From assembly GCA_003665825.1 (NCBI GenBank), contig QPFY01000023.1, positions 185,681-249,680 of the forward strand: a stretch of DNA of 64,000 nt, read 5' to 3'. Of this stretch, positions 1-9,663 are shown one piece after another (positions within the stretch are counted from its first letter, which is position 1; every line of letters starts with the position of its first letter). The DNA is from Microbotryum silenes-acaulis. Its lineage: Eukaryota; Basidiomycota; Microbotryomycetes; Microbotryales; Microbotryaceae. The notes beneath the pieces were generated by a model. That model was not told where the DNA came from. It did not search any database and saw only the letters and a program-made list of their open reading frames with translations. The translations under genes were made by a program, and so were the position numbers.

Positions 1-719
1 ACCAGTTGTCAGCTCCAGCCGGTCGCGTCATGCCTTTGACCACTGCGGCATTGGCTCAACATTCACCACCCGCACCGATGGGTTCCTCGAGATTAGGTGA
101 CAATGGCGGTGTGCCCGGAGGCCCAGAGGTAATCGTCCAATCTCCATCCGTCCGCACGTTGATGCCACGCTCCGACTCGAGTGGAATTCCGCCTCCTCTG
201 CCCCCCAAAACACCGGATGGCCATCGCACCCTCACCATCGACGAAGGCGAGTTCGATCCCAGTCAACGCAGCAACGTTCGTGATTCGGTCATGACAACCA
301 CGACAATGATGACGACGGGAACGGATGCGTACGGTGGTATCGAGTCGATTGAAGAGGAAGGTCAAGTAGGCCAAGTCATGTACCGCGGATCCGACGTCAA
401 CTCGTCCGAAGGGGAACCATCACCTAGGCGCGTCTTGCTCTCCGAGGTCGTAGGAGGCACCTCGACGTTCGAAAACCAACAGCAACAAGCCTCGGGACTC
501 GTCGCTTCCACTTTACAGAGGCACGAATCGCTCCTACCCTCTCCCAAGCCTGATGCCGAAGTCCCGGTGGATGTAGGCAGAGATTCCAAGTTCATGAGCG
601 GCACACCATCGCAGTTGAGAGGTGTAGGACCTACGGGGACGCCGGGGGGTCGGGTTGGCAAGATGATTGGCAAGATTGAAGGCAACGAAGGCGTAAGGTT
701 GACACAGTATGGGTTCTAA
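1..719 (+). CDS. 3' end of an unidentified gene (partial)
   Basis: Open frame from the window edge to a TAA at 717-719, so only the C-terminal ~237 residues are seen. The segment looks disordered: rich in Ser, Pro, Thr and Gly, with a polyproline stretch (PPPLPPKTP) of the kind bound by SH3 domains, a run of Thr/Met, and acidic patches. No folded domain, membrane segment or family signature is visible, so I cannot name it. A regulatory tail of a signalling or cortical protein would fit, but that is only inference. Confidence 0.6.
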   Translation, partial: QLSAPAGRVMPLTTAALAQHSPPAPMGSSRLGDNGGVPGGPEVIVQSPSVRTLMPRSDSSGIPPPLPPKTPDGHRTLTIDEGEFDPSQRSNVRDSVMTTTTMMTTGTDAYGGIESIEEEGQVGQVMYRGSDVNSSEGEPSPRRVLLSEVVGGTSTFENQQQQASGLVASTLQRHESLLPSPKPDAEVPVDVGRDSKFMSGTPSQLRGVGPTGTPGGRVGKMIGKIEGNEGVRLTQYGF

Positions 720-1244
720 TAAGGCTGTTTTAGGATCCTGCCACGTGGTTCCATGTTATTTTTCTATATATTTTTTGCTGCTCTCAATTCCTGTACTCTT
801 GACTACGTCTTTTTGTCCTGCTTTAATTCTTCTGCACGTTACCCCTTACGTTCCTGCGTTTGAAATACCCTGCTCTGACCTCGTCATGATTGCTGTCCCG
901 GATGTTCTACGACCGCTCAGATGACGCAGCCTGCTGAAACTCTTAAGAGAGTAATGATGCTTCGTGGGCAGGAGAAAGCTACACCATGGAGCAATTCTCC
1001 CTCTGACAAGCAGGCAATCAGCTGCGACTGGGTACCCCGCAGCAGTTTCAGGGCTAATATACCGCATAGCCCGCAAAGCTTGTGACATGATGGTCGTCGC
1101 ACCGATTGGCGCCTCCTATACAGATAAACTCAGTCGCTAGCGTGAATCCGCCAGAGATTTAATAACTCGGCCGTAGCCACTGCTCTTGTTGTCTTTTTCC
1201 CGCCCATATTCGTCCGCTGAAAACAGCCGTACCAATCGATAGAT
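720..1244. other. Intergenic, no gene seen
   Basis: Contains the 3' flank of the left-edge gene and the promoter of the small gene starting at 1245. It begins T-rich just after the upstream stop, as expected for a 3' UTR. Short frames here have no recognisable features. Confidence 0.5.
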
Positions 1245-1555
1245 ATGAGGGTATGTGTATTCATCGCCACGGTCAGCCTCGCTTCGGTCATCAACGCGCA
1301 CTGCCCCCCTGTCTGTCAGGAGCTTGTAAGTCGCTTTCTTTCACTGGGCGCCGGCTTGCGCCGATCTTGATGCGGCGGCTGCCCATACTTCCATATTAAC
1401 TCACATGTCGAGTTGCGGCCTCTCAGCAGCAATGGTCATACCCTTACAAAGTGTGCATTGGTCGCAAGCGACTACATTTCACCCCTTTTCTAGTGGAAAA
1501 GGGGTCGGCCGAGTGCGAGCCACGTACGGTACGGGCTTCGAACGGCGGCGAATGA
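1245..1555 (+). CDS. Candidate small secreted cysteine-rich protein (69 aa, two exons)
   Basis: Exon 1 (1245-1325) encodes a start, a hydrophobic core and an Ala at residue 18, which reads as a signal peptide. It ends in front of a GTAAGT donor. A 101-nt intron has a TTAAC branch-like site at 1396-1400 and a CTCTCAG acceptor at 1426. Exon 2 (1427-1555) continues in phase to TGA. The mature peptide would start near His19 and has four cysteines (20, 24, 37, 57), enough for two disulphides, and many basic residues. I know no family match. A small secreted effector-like or antimicrobial peptide is the natural hypothesis. The weak point is that the model rests on splice signals and peptide composition only; a different acceptor at 1412 would give a shorter product. 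Confidence 0.45.
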
Positions 1556-1949
1556 ATTCTTTCCTTACCACCCTTGATCGGCAAATCTCCAACCCACTCT
1601 GCACCGCCATTCCCAAGCATCCCCCTACTGCATCGATGAAGCGTTCCGTCGCCTTCGTGCCGATGTGGCTCATTCCCGCAGTTCGCGGTACCCCGCCCTT
1701 CTCAGCTCGCGATCCGCTTTGAGAAGGCCTCAAACGTGCAATGCACGCTGCCAGCCGGACACCGCTGAGACCCATTTTACACGCCAACTCTTTCTGTCGC
1801 TCTAGCGTATCGGAAACCTCTCAGTGTGGGTGAAGCGATATTATATTTACAATGCATCGACTTCAAAAGGGACTAAATGACGTTGAAAGGAGCACAGCAT
1901 TAATTGAACCTCCGCACCGCTATATACTAGAACGCGTCCCTCATACCCT
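1556..1949. other. Intergenic; start of the duplicated block
   Basis: Holds the 3' flank of PAF-AH copy 1. From about 1680 it matches the 3' flank of copy 2 (from about 4195), including a shared tract around CTTTCTGTCGCTCTAGCG. No gene is evident. Confidence 0.5.
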
Positions 1950-3845
1950 TCACACTTCCGGGTTGTTGTTCTTCTTTTTGCCCTCATCATCCTTAGGCAC
2001 GACATGCATCCTCAATTCCCCTACCGGTTCCATGGGCTTACCGCCGTTCTGGAAGTACCCCTCCCCTTCTCTCAACCCCGCTTCATCACCGGGAATGACC
2101 TCCCTGCCCAACCATTTTCCCGACTTGCCTAACCCGCCCAAAAACTCCTCCGAGACCTCGACGATCTTAGCCATCACTTCCTTACCATCGAGCCTAGCCC
2201 CCAACACTTTCGCGACCCGGGGGAAGAGCAAAGAGACGTCGGAGAAGCTCGGATGGATAGTGCCTACTAGGGTCATGAACCAACTAGGTGCTTGAACATT
2301 TTCGACGATGGCGCGTACGAGCTCGTATTGGTCTTGCCACATCGTGAACGCCTCCGAGTTGATGTCGAGGAGAGGGACCTCAATCTCGTTGGCCGAACGT
2401 TGGATTTGCCCTTCCTCGGAGGGACCCTGCGAGGTCGAGTCGGTCGTCGTCAAGAGTTTGGCTTGGCCGGTCTTCGACTGCGCCTCGACGGGGACGAGCC
2501 ACGGGTCCAACGCAACACCTCGGGTAAATTCAAACCTTTTAGTTCCCGCCCATAATACCTCCAACGTCGTCGTTGCACCAAACGAGTGACCGGCCACGCT
2601 CATCTTGCCAAAGTCGAGACGGCCCTTCCATTCGCTCAATTGCTTCCCGTAAGAAGGGTCGTTCGACGGCGCTCGACGATTCTGCCGGGCCAGCGAGGCG
2701 CCTTCACCATCATTGATCTGAGACAGGATCTTGATGAGTTCTTCAATCTCGCGGAGTCGCATGACGAGTTGCTCTCTGCGGTAAGCGAGTTGGGACAAGG
2801 TTGGGTTCGGCGGTGGGAAACTAGCGACGAATCCGAGACGAATGTTCTCGTCAGTTCAGGCTTCCAATTCGAAAGATGCGACAACCCTTGAGCAAGACTC
2901 ACATCAAATCATCAGGTTCGAAGTAATTTACCACTTTCTTTTTCCCCTGTTCGAGGTTGACGATCGTGCTCGCCCCACTGCCATCGCGATGTTCGATCGC
3001 GGCAACGACGTAACCCCTCGAGGCCATCTCGCCACAGTACTGCGAGTATGTCGTCCGTGTGCCAGCCAGACCGTGGGAAAAGATCAACAAAGGCAATGCG
3101 GACGATGAAGAGGGGTTTGGGTTGACCGTCTTGGAGGACGTGGACGACGAAGGACCCTCGGGAGTCGAGCGCTGGGCACCCGCGGACAACGACGTGGAGG
3201 GTAAGAGAGGGGCGTCGATCCCGGCGGGCAAGTGCTTATTACGCGCGAAGACGGCCATGGCAAGGCGGATGAGCCAAGTTTTCTGCTGCAGGAAACGAGC
3301 GTAGCCTGTCGTATATTGGACAAGACGTCAGCGATGTTGGAGCCTCGGCCGACGCTGGTGGTTCACGAGCTCGTCCCAATTGTATCATCGGACGACTCCG
3401 AACTGCGAAATTTCGAAGCAAGCCCCCGAGTTGTTCTAAGTAGCCACTTCCGGACCGAACTGACCTTGTGCGGTTGTGGCAATAGGTCGCTGCATCCACG
3501 GCATCCTTCCTTTGCCATTGGAATTGTGAGGTTCAACCGGGTAGAACAAGGTGCAGAGGATGGTGTCGAGTTGCAAGGCCGGTTCGTTCGTGGCTTTGAG
3601 CAAGGCGGTGCCGAAGGAGCCAGGTTTGGGGACAGGGACTTCGACGTCGAGCGTGCCGACGTGGTAGGCGCCCGTGTAGGCGGGCAAGGGGGAGGAGATG
3701 AGACCCATGGTTCTGAGTGCAGCAAGCAGCAGCCGACCTAGATGATATCAAAGTTGAGGTAGGAGGAAGTCGAGGTGGGAGAGGAAAGAAGGAGAAAGCG
3801 GGAGCGCAGGCAGGCCGAACAATGTCGACGTGGGTGCGCCCGTGC
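1680..3845. repeat. Tandem duplication unit A (PAF-AH copy 1 with flanks)
   Basis: This unit and 4190-6345 are direct copies about 2.5 kb apart. Similarity covers the whole three-exon gene, its 3' flank and about 130 bp of promoter (shared GAGGTGGGAGAGGAAAGAAGG). About 340 bp of unrelated sequence separates the units. Boundaries are judged by eye. Confidence 0.85.
1950..3708 (-). CDS. Platelet-activating factor acetylhydrolase-like phospholipase, copy 1
   Basis: Three exons: 3708-3465, 3305-2903, 2820-1950; 505 aa. The PAF-AH/plasma and type II fold is recognisable by the [16 protein letters not shown] oxyanion-region block, the nucleophile elbow GHSFG, an Asp in ALDPW and a His in GTIHPSFSD, which together form the Ser-Asp-His triad. 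Such enzymes hydrolyse the sn-2 acyl group of PAF and of oxidised or short-chain phospholipids; intracellular family members protect membranes from oxidative damage. No signal peptide is seen, so the protein is probably cytosolic. The second intron uses donor GTGAGT, branch CTGAC and acceptor GCTAG; an apparently nearer AG at 2842-2843 would break the frame. Copy 1 has GHSFGAT where copy 2 has GHSFGGA, next to the catalytic Ser. Confidence 0.88.
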
Positions 3846-4464
3846 CAGATGCCAACGGGCGCCAGCGACTAGTCGAAACGCGAGTGCGGTCACTGCGGTG
3901 TAAATCACCCCTCTTGCTAGGCCTAACTATTTTCATTCGCAACATCGCCTGTTGCTCGCTCGAAACTCTAGAAATTTCTGCTTTCCCGCCCGCCTCCCCG
4001 GTTTGCCTCCCCTTGCTTGCGCTGCCCCGCCGGAAGTTCTTCGCGGGGCCGTGTCGTGGGTCACTTCGGCCCCAAGCCCAAACCAAAGCCATTTATTATA
4101 TATTCACTATTCCTAGTTATCAATAGAGATCGGCGACAACGTCTTTTAGTCGGAGACTGCTCGTCGTGTTACTTTAACTTGGCCGACACGACTCAGTTCG
4201 CGGTTTCCCGCCCTTCCTAGCCCGCGAGCTGCTGTGAGAAGGCCCCAAATGCGCAATGCACAGAAACGCTGCCGGACACCGTTGGAGACCGTTTTACACT
4301 CCAAAACTCTTTCTGTCGCTCTAGCGTAGCGGAAACATCTCGGTGTACATGATGCGAGATTATCTCTGACAATATATTGACCTCAAAAAGGAATAACCGA
4401 CGTTGGGATGAGCACGGCACGCTCCGCACCGGTTTAAATTACAACAACACGTCCCCCAAACCCT
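3709..4464. other. Spacer between the two PAF-AH genes
   Basis: Contains the promoter of copy 1 (to about 3845, shared with copy 2), about 340 bp of unique sequence, then the duplicated 3' flank of copy 2 from about 4190. No separate gene seen. Confidence 0.6.
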
Positions 4465-6345
4465 TCATAATTTCGGGTTGTTCTCCTTCTTCCGCTCATC
4501 ATTCTCAGGCACAACATGCATCCTCAAATCCCCTACCGGTTCCATGGGTTTACCACCGCTCTGCTTGTACCCCTCCCCTTCTCTCAACCCCGCTTCATCA
4601 CCGGGAACGATCTCCCTCCCCAACCATTTGCCCGACTTGCCTGATCCACCCAAAAACTCCTCCGAGACCTCGACGAATTTGGTCATCCCTTCTTTCGCAT
4701 TGAGCCTAGCCCCGGACCTTTTCGCGAACAGGGGGAAAAGTAAAGGAAAGTCGGAGAAGTTGAGATGGACAGTGCCTACGAGGGTCATGAACCAACTAGG
4801 TGCTTGAACATGTTCGACGATAGCGCGGACGAGCTTGTAGTGTACTTGCCAAAGCGTGAACGCCTCCGAGTTGATGGCGAGAAGAGGGACGTCGATCTCG
4901 TTGGCCGAACGTTTGATTTGCTCTTCCTCGGAGGAACCTTGCGAGGTCGAGTCGGTCGTCGTCATAGGTTTGGCTTGGCCGGTCCTCGACTGCGCCTCGA
5001 CGGGATCGATGGGGTCGACCCACGGGTCCAACACGACACCTCGGGTAAATTCAAACCTTTTACTTCCCGCCCTTAATACTTCCAACGTCGTGGCTCCACC
5101 GAACGAGTGACCGACCATGCTCATCTTGCCAAAGTCGAGACGGCCCTTCCATTCGCTCAATTGCTTCCCGTAAGAGGGGTCGTTCGACGGCGCTCGACGA
5201 TTCTGCCGGGCCAGCGAGGCGCCTTCACCATCATTGATCTGAGACAGGATCTTGATGAGTTCTTCAATCTCGCGGAGTCGCATGACGAGTTGCTCTTTGC
5301 GGTGAGCGAGTTGGGACAAGGTTGGGTTCGGCGGTGGGAAACTAGCGACGAATCCGAGACGAATATTCTCATCAGTTCAGGCTTACAATTCAAGAAACCC
5401 CACACGCCGTGGGCAGGACTCACATCAAATCATCAGGTTGGATGTACTCCACGACTTTTTCCTTTCCCTGCTCGAGGGTGACGATCGTGCTCGGCCCACT
5501 GCCATCGCGATGTTCGATCGCGGCAACGACGTAACCCCTCGAGGCCAACTCGCCACAGTACTGCGAGTACGTCGTCCGTGTGCCGGCCACACCGTGGGAA
5601 AAGACCAACAGGGGCAATGCGGACGATGAGGAAGAGTTCGAGTTGACCGTCCTCGAGGAGGTGGACGAGGAAGAGCTCTCAGGAGTCGTGTGCTGGGTAC
5701 CCGCGGACGGTGGCGTGCCGGGTAAGAGGGGGGCGTCGATCCCGGCGGGCAAGTACTTATTGCGCGCGAAGACGGCCAAGACAAGGCGGATGAGCCAAGG
5801 TTTCTGCTGCGTGAAATGAGCGTAGCCTGTCGTATATTGGACAAGACTTGAGCGATGTTGTACCTCGGCCGAGGCTCGTCCCAATCGTATCGGAGCTCAA
5901 CTCCAGACTGCGAAATCTTCGGGCCCCGAGTAAGCCACTTCGGGACTGAACTGACCTTGTGCGGTTGTGGCAATAGGTCTCTGCACCCACGGCATCCTTC
6001 CTTTACCCTTGTAATTGTGAGGTTCAACCGGGTAGAACAAGGTGCAGAGGATGGTGTCGAGTTGCAAGGCCGGCTCGTTCGTGGCTCTGAGCAAGGCGCT
6101 GCCGAAGGAGCGAGGTTCGGGGACGGGTACTTCGACGTCGAGCGTGCCGACGCGGTACGCGCCCGTGTAGGCGGGCAAGGGGGAGGAGATGAGACCCATG
6201 GTTATCAGTGCAGCGAGAGACGACCGGCGTAGAATGGTTACAAGGTCAGGGTCGGGGGCAGTTGAGGTGGGAGAGGAAAGAAGGAGAAAGCAGGAGAAAG
6301 CAGGAGCATAAGAAGGCCGGGCGAGGTCGACTTGGGTGCGCCTGT
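4190..6345. repeat. Tandem duplication unit B (PAF-AH copy 2 with flanks)
   Basis: Direct copy of 1680-3845. Identity is uneven: about 98% over roughly 255 bp (5115-5370 against 2593-2850, crossing an exon-intron boundary) but clearly lower in the rest of the coding sequence. Confidence 0.85.
4465..6199 (-). CDS. Platelet-activating factor acetylhydrolase-like phospholipase, copy 2
   Basis: Three exons at the same positions as copy 1: 6199-5956, 5826-5424, 5341-4465; 507 aa. Catalytic signatures are all present: GHSFGG with the nucleophile Ser, VLDPWVD with the Asp, GTVHLNFSD with the His. Relative to copy 1 it has small indels (an inserted DPIDP-type segment after the Asp motif) and many substitutions but no stop or frameshift, so both copies look functional. 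It lies divergent from the proteasome gene, sharing a ~320-bp promoter region. Role as for copy 1; different substrate preference or expression is possible but not shown by sequence. Confidence 0.88.
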
Positions 6346-6520
6346 GGACGTGGAGATCTGCGAGATCACACGCGCGCTTCGCTATTTACGAGCGCTGACA
6401 GAGGCGCTTCGTCATCGAGACTCGCGAACGACTGGACAGAGTGGGGAGACGCTCCTGCTCCTGCTCCTGCTCCGGCTCGGCTCGGCTTTGCTACACAACC
6501 CTGCACCAGACCGACCCACC
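6200..6520. other. Divergent promoter region with GCTCCT microsatellite
   Basis: The 5' flanks of PAF-AH copy 2 (minus) and PRE4 (plus) share this interval. A short GCTCCT/GCTCGG repeat lies near 6450-6485, and AGGAGAAAGC is repeated near 6285-6305. Confidence 0.55.
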
Positions 6521-7971
6521 ATGAACCATTTTCCTTCCACATCATGGTAAGCCAACGAGTGGTACTTATGAACTAGGCCTACAGACACTAAACTCTTATC
6601 ACACTCTTTCCATCACGACCCACCACCGACCGATCCCACCACCCGCTGCACCACCCGCTGCACCACCTCGTACGGTCGACCATTCAGGGGTAAACCCCGC
6701 CACGACTCGGTCGACCCGTACGCCACCTTCCCCATCCACCAAGGACGACACAACTCGGGCCAGATTGATGCGTTCTCCCAGGGTGTGCAGCACACACAGT
6801 CAGTCTATTCCCACCTTCCCACCGCTCTATCCCCTCGCGCAGCGCACCTTGCACTGGACGCGTCAGCTCCACCTCCGTGCCCACTACGTCGCACCGCGCA
6901 CTTCTCTTTTGTCCGCATCGTGATTGGCGTGAACTAGTACTGACTAGCTCTCAAACTCATGACAGACAACCGATCGTCACTGGAACAAGTGTCCTCGCCA
7001 TCAAGTTCAACGGTGGGGTCATGATGGCCGCCGACAACCTGGGTAGGCCACCCAAAGCTCCACCTGCAACACTTTTGAACTCCACGATTTGACCTTTTTT
7101 TACCAATCACTAGCCTCTTACGGTAGCTTGGCACGCTTCAAGGACATCAAACGTCTCCATGCCGTCGGCGAGTCAACCCTGATCGGCGCATCCGGTGACA
7201 TGGCCGACTACCAGCAGGTCATCAAGCTCTTGGAGAACCAAATGTAGGTTCCAATCACACTTTTACATAGCTTCACCGGCCCTCAACTTTGCCTCTACTC
7301 CTACCCCACTCAGGGTCTCGGAACAAATCCTCGACGATGGCCACGTCCTCACTTCGTCGCAGATCTACGAGTACTTGTCCAACGTCATGTACTCGAAACG
7401 CAACAAGCAAGACCCCTTCTGGAACGCCTTCATCGTAGCCGGCCTTGAACACGGAAACGTTCCGTAAGTTGGCCGCACCGGTCGGTATTCGCTCCTCAGT
7501 CACCGAAGGATCCTAAACTCCTTCCCCTCCCGCTGCCCCCCCCCCCGCCCCCCCCCACCAGCTTCCTCTCCTACGTCGACCTCCTCGGCACGACCTACTC
7601 GGCCCCTTCGCTCGCCTCCGGCTACGGGCACCACATCGCGCAACCTCTGCTCCGCAAAGCGCTCGAACGCCTCGGACCCGAGGGGGAGAAGTCACTTTCC
7701 GAAGCCGACGCGAGGGCTTTATTAGAGCAATGCATGAAGGTCTTGTTCTACAGGGACGCGAGGAGTATCAACAAGGTTTGTTTCATACCTTGGCCTCTCT
7801 GCCTTGGTTCCGTGTCGCTGAAGAGGATTCTGCGACGATGACTTTTTACAGTTCCAAATCGCTTCCGTCACGTCGAGAGGGGTCGAGATTTCGGAATCGA
7901 TGAAGGCGCCGACCGAGTGGAGCTTTGCCGAGGGGTTGCGAGGGTACGGGAATAGTGACGAGACGTATTAG
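6521..7971 (+). CDS. PRE4: 20S proteasome subunit beta-7 (yeast Pre4, human PSMB4)
   Basis: Seven exons: 6521-6546, 6688-6798, 6966-7042, 7114-7243, 7314-7463, 7562-7775, 7852-7971; 275 aa. The family opening is present: [10 protein letters not shown] resembles the start of yeast Pre4, and [10 protein letters not shown] marks the start of the beta fold, followed by [26 protein letters not shown] and other family blocks. The subunit belongs to the beta ring of the 20S core and is non-catalytic. The 26-nt first exon fixes the start, because only the distant acceptor at 6687 gives the in-phase WGKP join. The intron before exon 6 ends in an almost pure C tract (about 7538-7558) instead of the usual mixed pyrimidines. 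The stop is about 200 bp from the convergent SUS1 gene. Confidence 0.95.
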
Positions 7972-8171
7972 ATGCGCACTTCGTCCGGTCGAGAGGGAGG
8001 TATGTGAAGGAACGCAGCGGAAGTGGGAAGGTGGGCCGACAAATTTCAAGTTTTGACCCTTGTGTACGAGCGATCATTTGAATCCTATGTTACAACATCA
8101 CATACTAGCACAACAAAGAGTGACACCATCGGCAGGGGAGATGCAACACATTCGGAGGGATGCGAGTACCG

Positions 8172-8758
8172 TCACTCGACATTCTTCTTGACGAACTCGG
8201 CCATTAGTTTCTCCATCTCTTGTGTAACTTCGGCTGGGATCAGACCTAGATGAGACCCACATATGAGGAACGCACAAAGCTCAGCGCCCCCGTGTGCCTG
8301 CGTGAATGCCGAAAGAAACTTACCGAACGCGGTCGGTTCGACTTGATCGACGAGGGAGAGCAGTTTGACGTTATCACCCCGAGCTTGTTCTGATTTCGAT
8401 TGTACGACGAAAGTAAACCAAAGTAAACCACCAGTGGTGATTTGGTTCAGCTAGACCCGAGGAGTGAGGCGTCGTCATCTGATGCGATGTCGATCACTCA
8501 CCTCTTGCGATCCCTCGAACTTGATCCTGCCATCCCGTTTTGTCCAAGCGTTGTTTCAAGAGAATCAACAGACTAGAGCGTACAAGAACGCAGTTCAGCT
8601 TCTCAAAACAGAAGACCGCTCTTGATGTCAGAGTGAGCTTTTGAGCTTGAAACCGACCGATCGTATTCGCCCGAGTTGATGAGCCGATCCCTCAGAGCGG
8701 ATTCGAGCTGTTGAGCTTCGGTAGGGGTGGGATGGGAAGGGGTAGGTAATGTGGACAT
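8172..8758 (-). CDS. SUS1: SAGA/TREX-2 subunit Sus1 (ENY2)
   Basis: Four exons: 8758-8658, 8572-8502, 8389-8324, 8245-8172; 103 aa, typical for the family (about 95-110). The spliced product shows the Sus1/ENY2 pattern: LRDRLINSGEYDR, a Leu-rich helix with KQRLDKTGWQDQVR, and a C-terminal helix ending LMAEFVKKNVE. Sus1 is shared by the SAGA histone H2B deubiquitinase module and the TREX-2 mRNA export complex at nuclear pores. Small exons explain why no single long frame marks the gene. The first intron donor is the weak GTCGGT, whereas introns 2 and 3 have strong donors (GTGAGT, GTAAGT). An acceptor at 8573 is preceded by GCTGAAC as a likely branch site. Confidence 0.9.
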
Positions 8759-9663
8759 GATGGAAGGGTGCTGGTTGAGGATCGAGTGGGTGATGGACGT
8801 GGAAAAGGGCCGGAGAATGGTCCGGGAGAGTGGCAGGGAGTGCAAGTCGGTGACGAGTGACGTGGGGGGTATCAGGTATTTGCGAGCGATTGATAATGAT
8901 CGCGGATTGCTAATAATGCGCGCGCCAATTCTCGTCGGTGCTCGCTCGTATCCTCGCAAGACCGACCGCCCGCCGTTTTTTCCTCTCCGTCTCCCGTCTT
9001 CCCCCTCCACCCAACACCGTCGATTCGACTCGCCCTGTACTCCACTATGTGACTCTTCCTCCTGCTGAGAGTCTTCTCCATCATCTCCCTGGTACGTGGT
9101 TCTACCCTCCCCTTTCCACCCACCCGACCTAGTCTTTCGCTCCCTCAAAATGATGAATTTCATGTTGGCACCAGTCTTACGAAGGATTAGTGACGGGGGC
9201 TTTGATGTCTTTCTCTCTCACGAGAGGAGGATGTCAGTCCCCGCCTTTGTTTCTTCTTCACCTGGGGACAAAAACAACTTTGTATTCGGCCGGGCTTTAT
9301 ACCCCCGGTCCTGAAACTTGGAAGCGGAGCATCAGTTGCGGGCATTCAAGGATAGGGAGCTGTGTGCTGACGCTTGGTTCCGGCCGACGAACAGGTTTCT
9401 GTCTCCCGCTTTCCTAGAGGCGGCTGCATCGGGATGCCTGTAGTCTTGTTGATTTAGAGCTTTCGTTGTTGTAACATTGATTATCCCCCAGACTTTGTGC
9501 CTGTGCTAAGCCGTGCCCACGCCGCGGCAGTCTCGATCGCTCCGCTTTCAGAGCTACTTTCGCAAGCAGAGATGTCCAAACCCGGTGAACTCTCGCGCTT
9601 TCTCACCTTACCCCCGACGCTGTACACGTCACCCGCGCCTACCCCGCCATCCCATATGAGACC
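8759..9663. other. Divergent promoter interval between SUS1 and ARH1
   Basis: About 900 bp with no convincing gene. Short plus frames near 8938-9132 and 9190-9417 lack family features and splice partners. It presumably holds both promoters. Confidence 0.5.

Noticed and set aside
2636..2902. 88-codon minus frame in PAF-AH copy 1 (and its twin in copy 2)
   Set aside because: It results from reading through the intron acceptor in the wrong frame; splicing at GCTAG restores the conserved frame.
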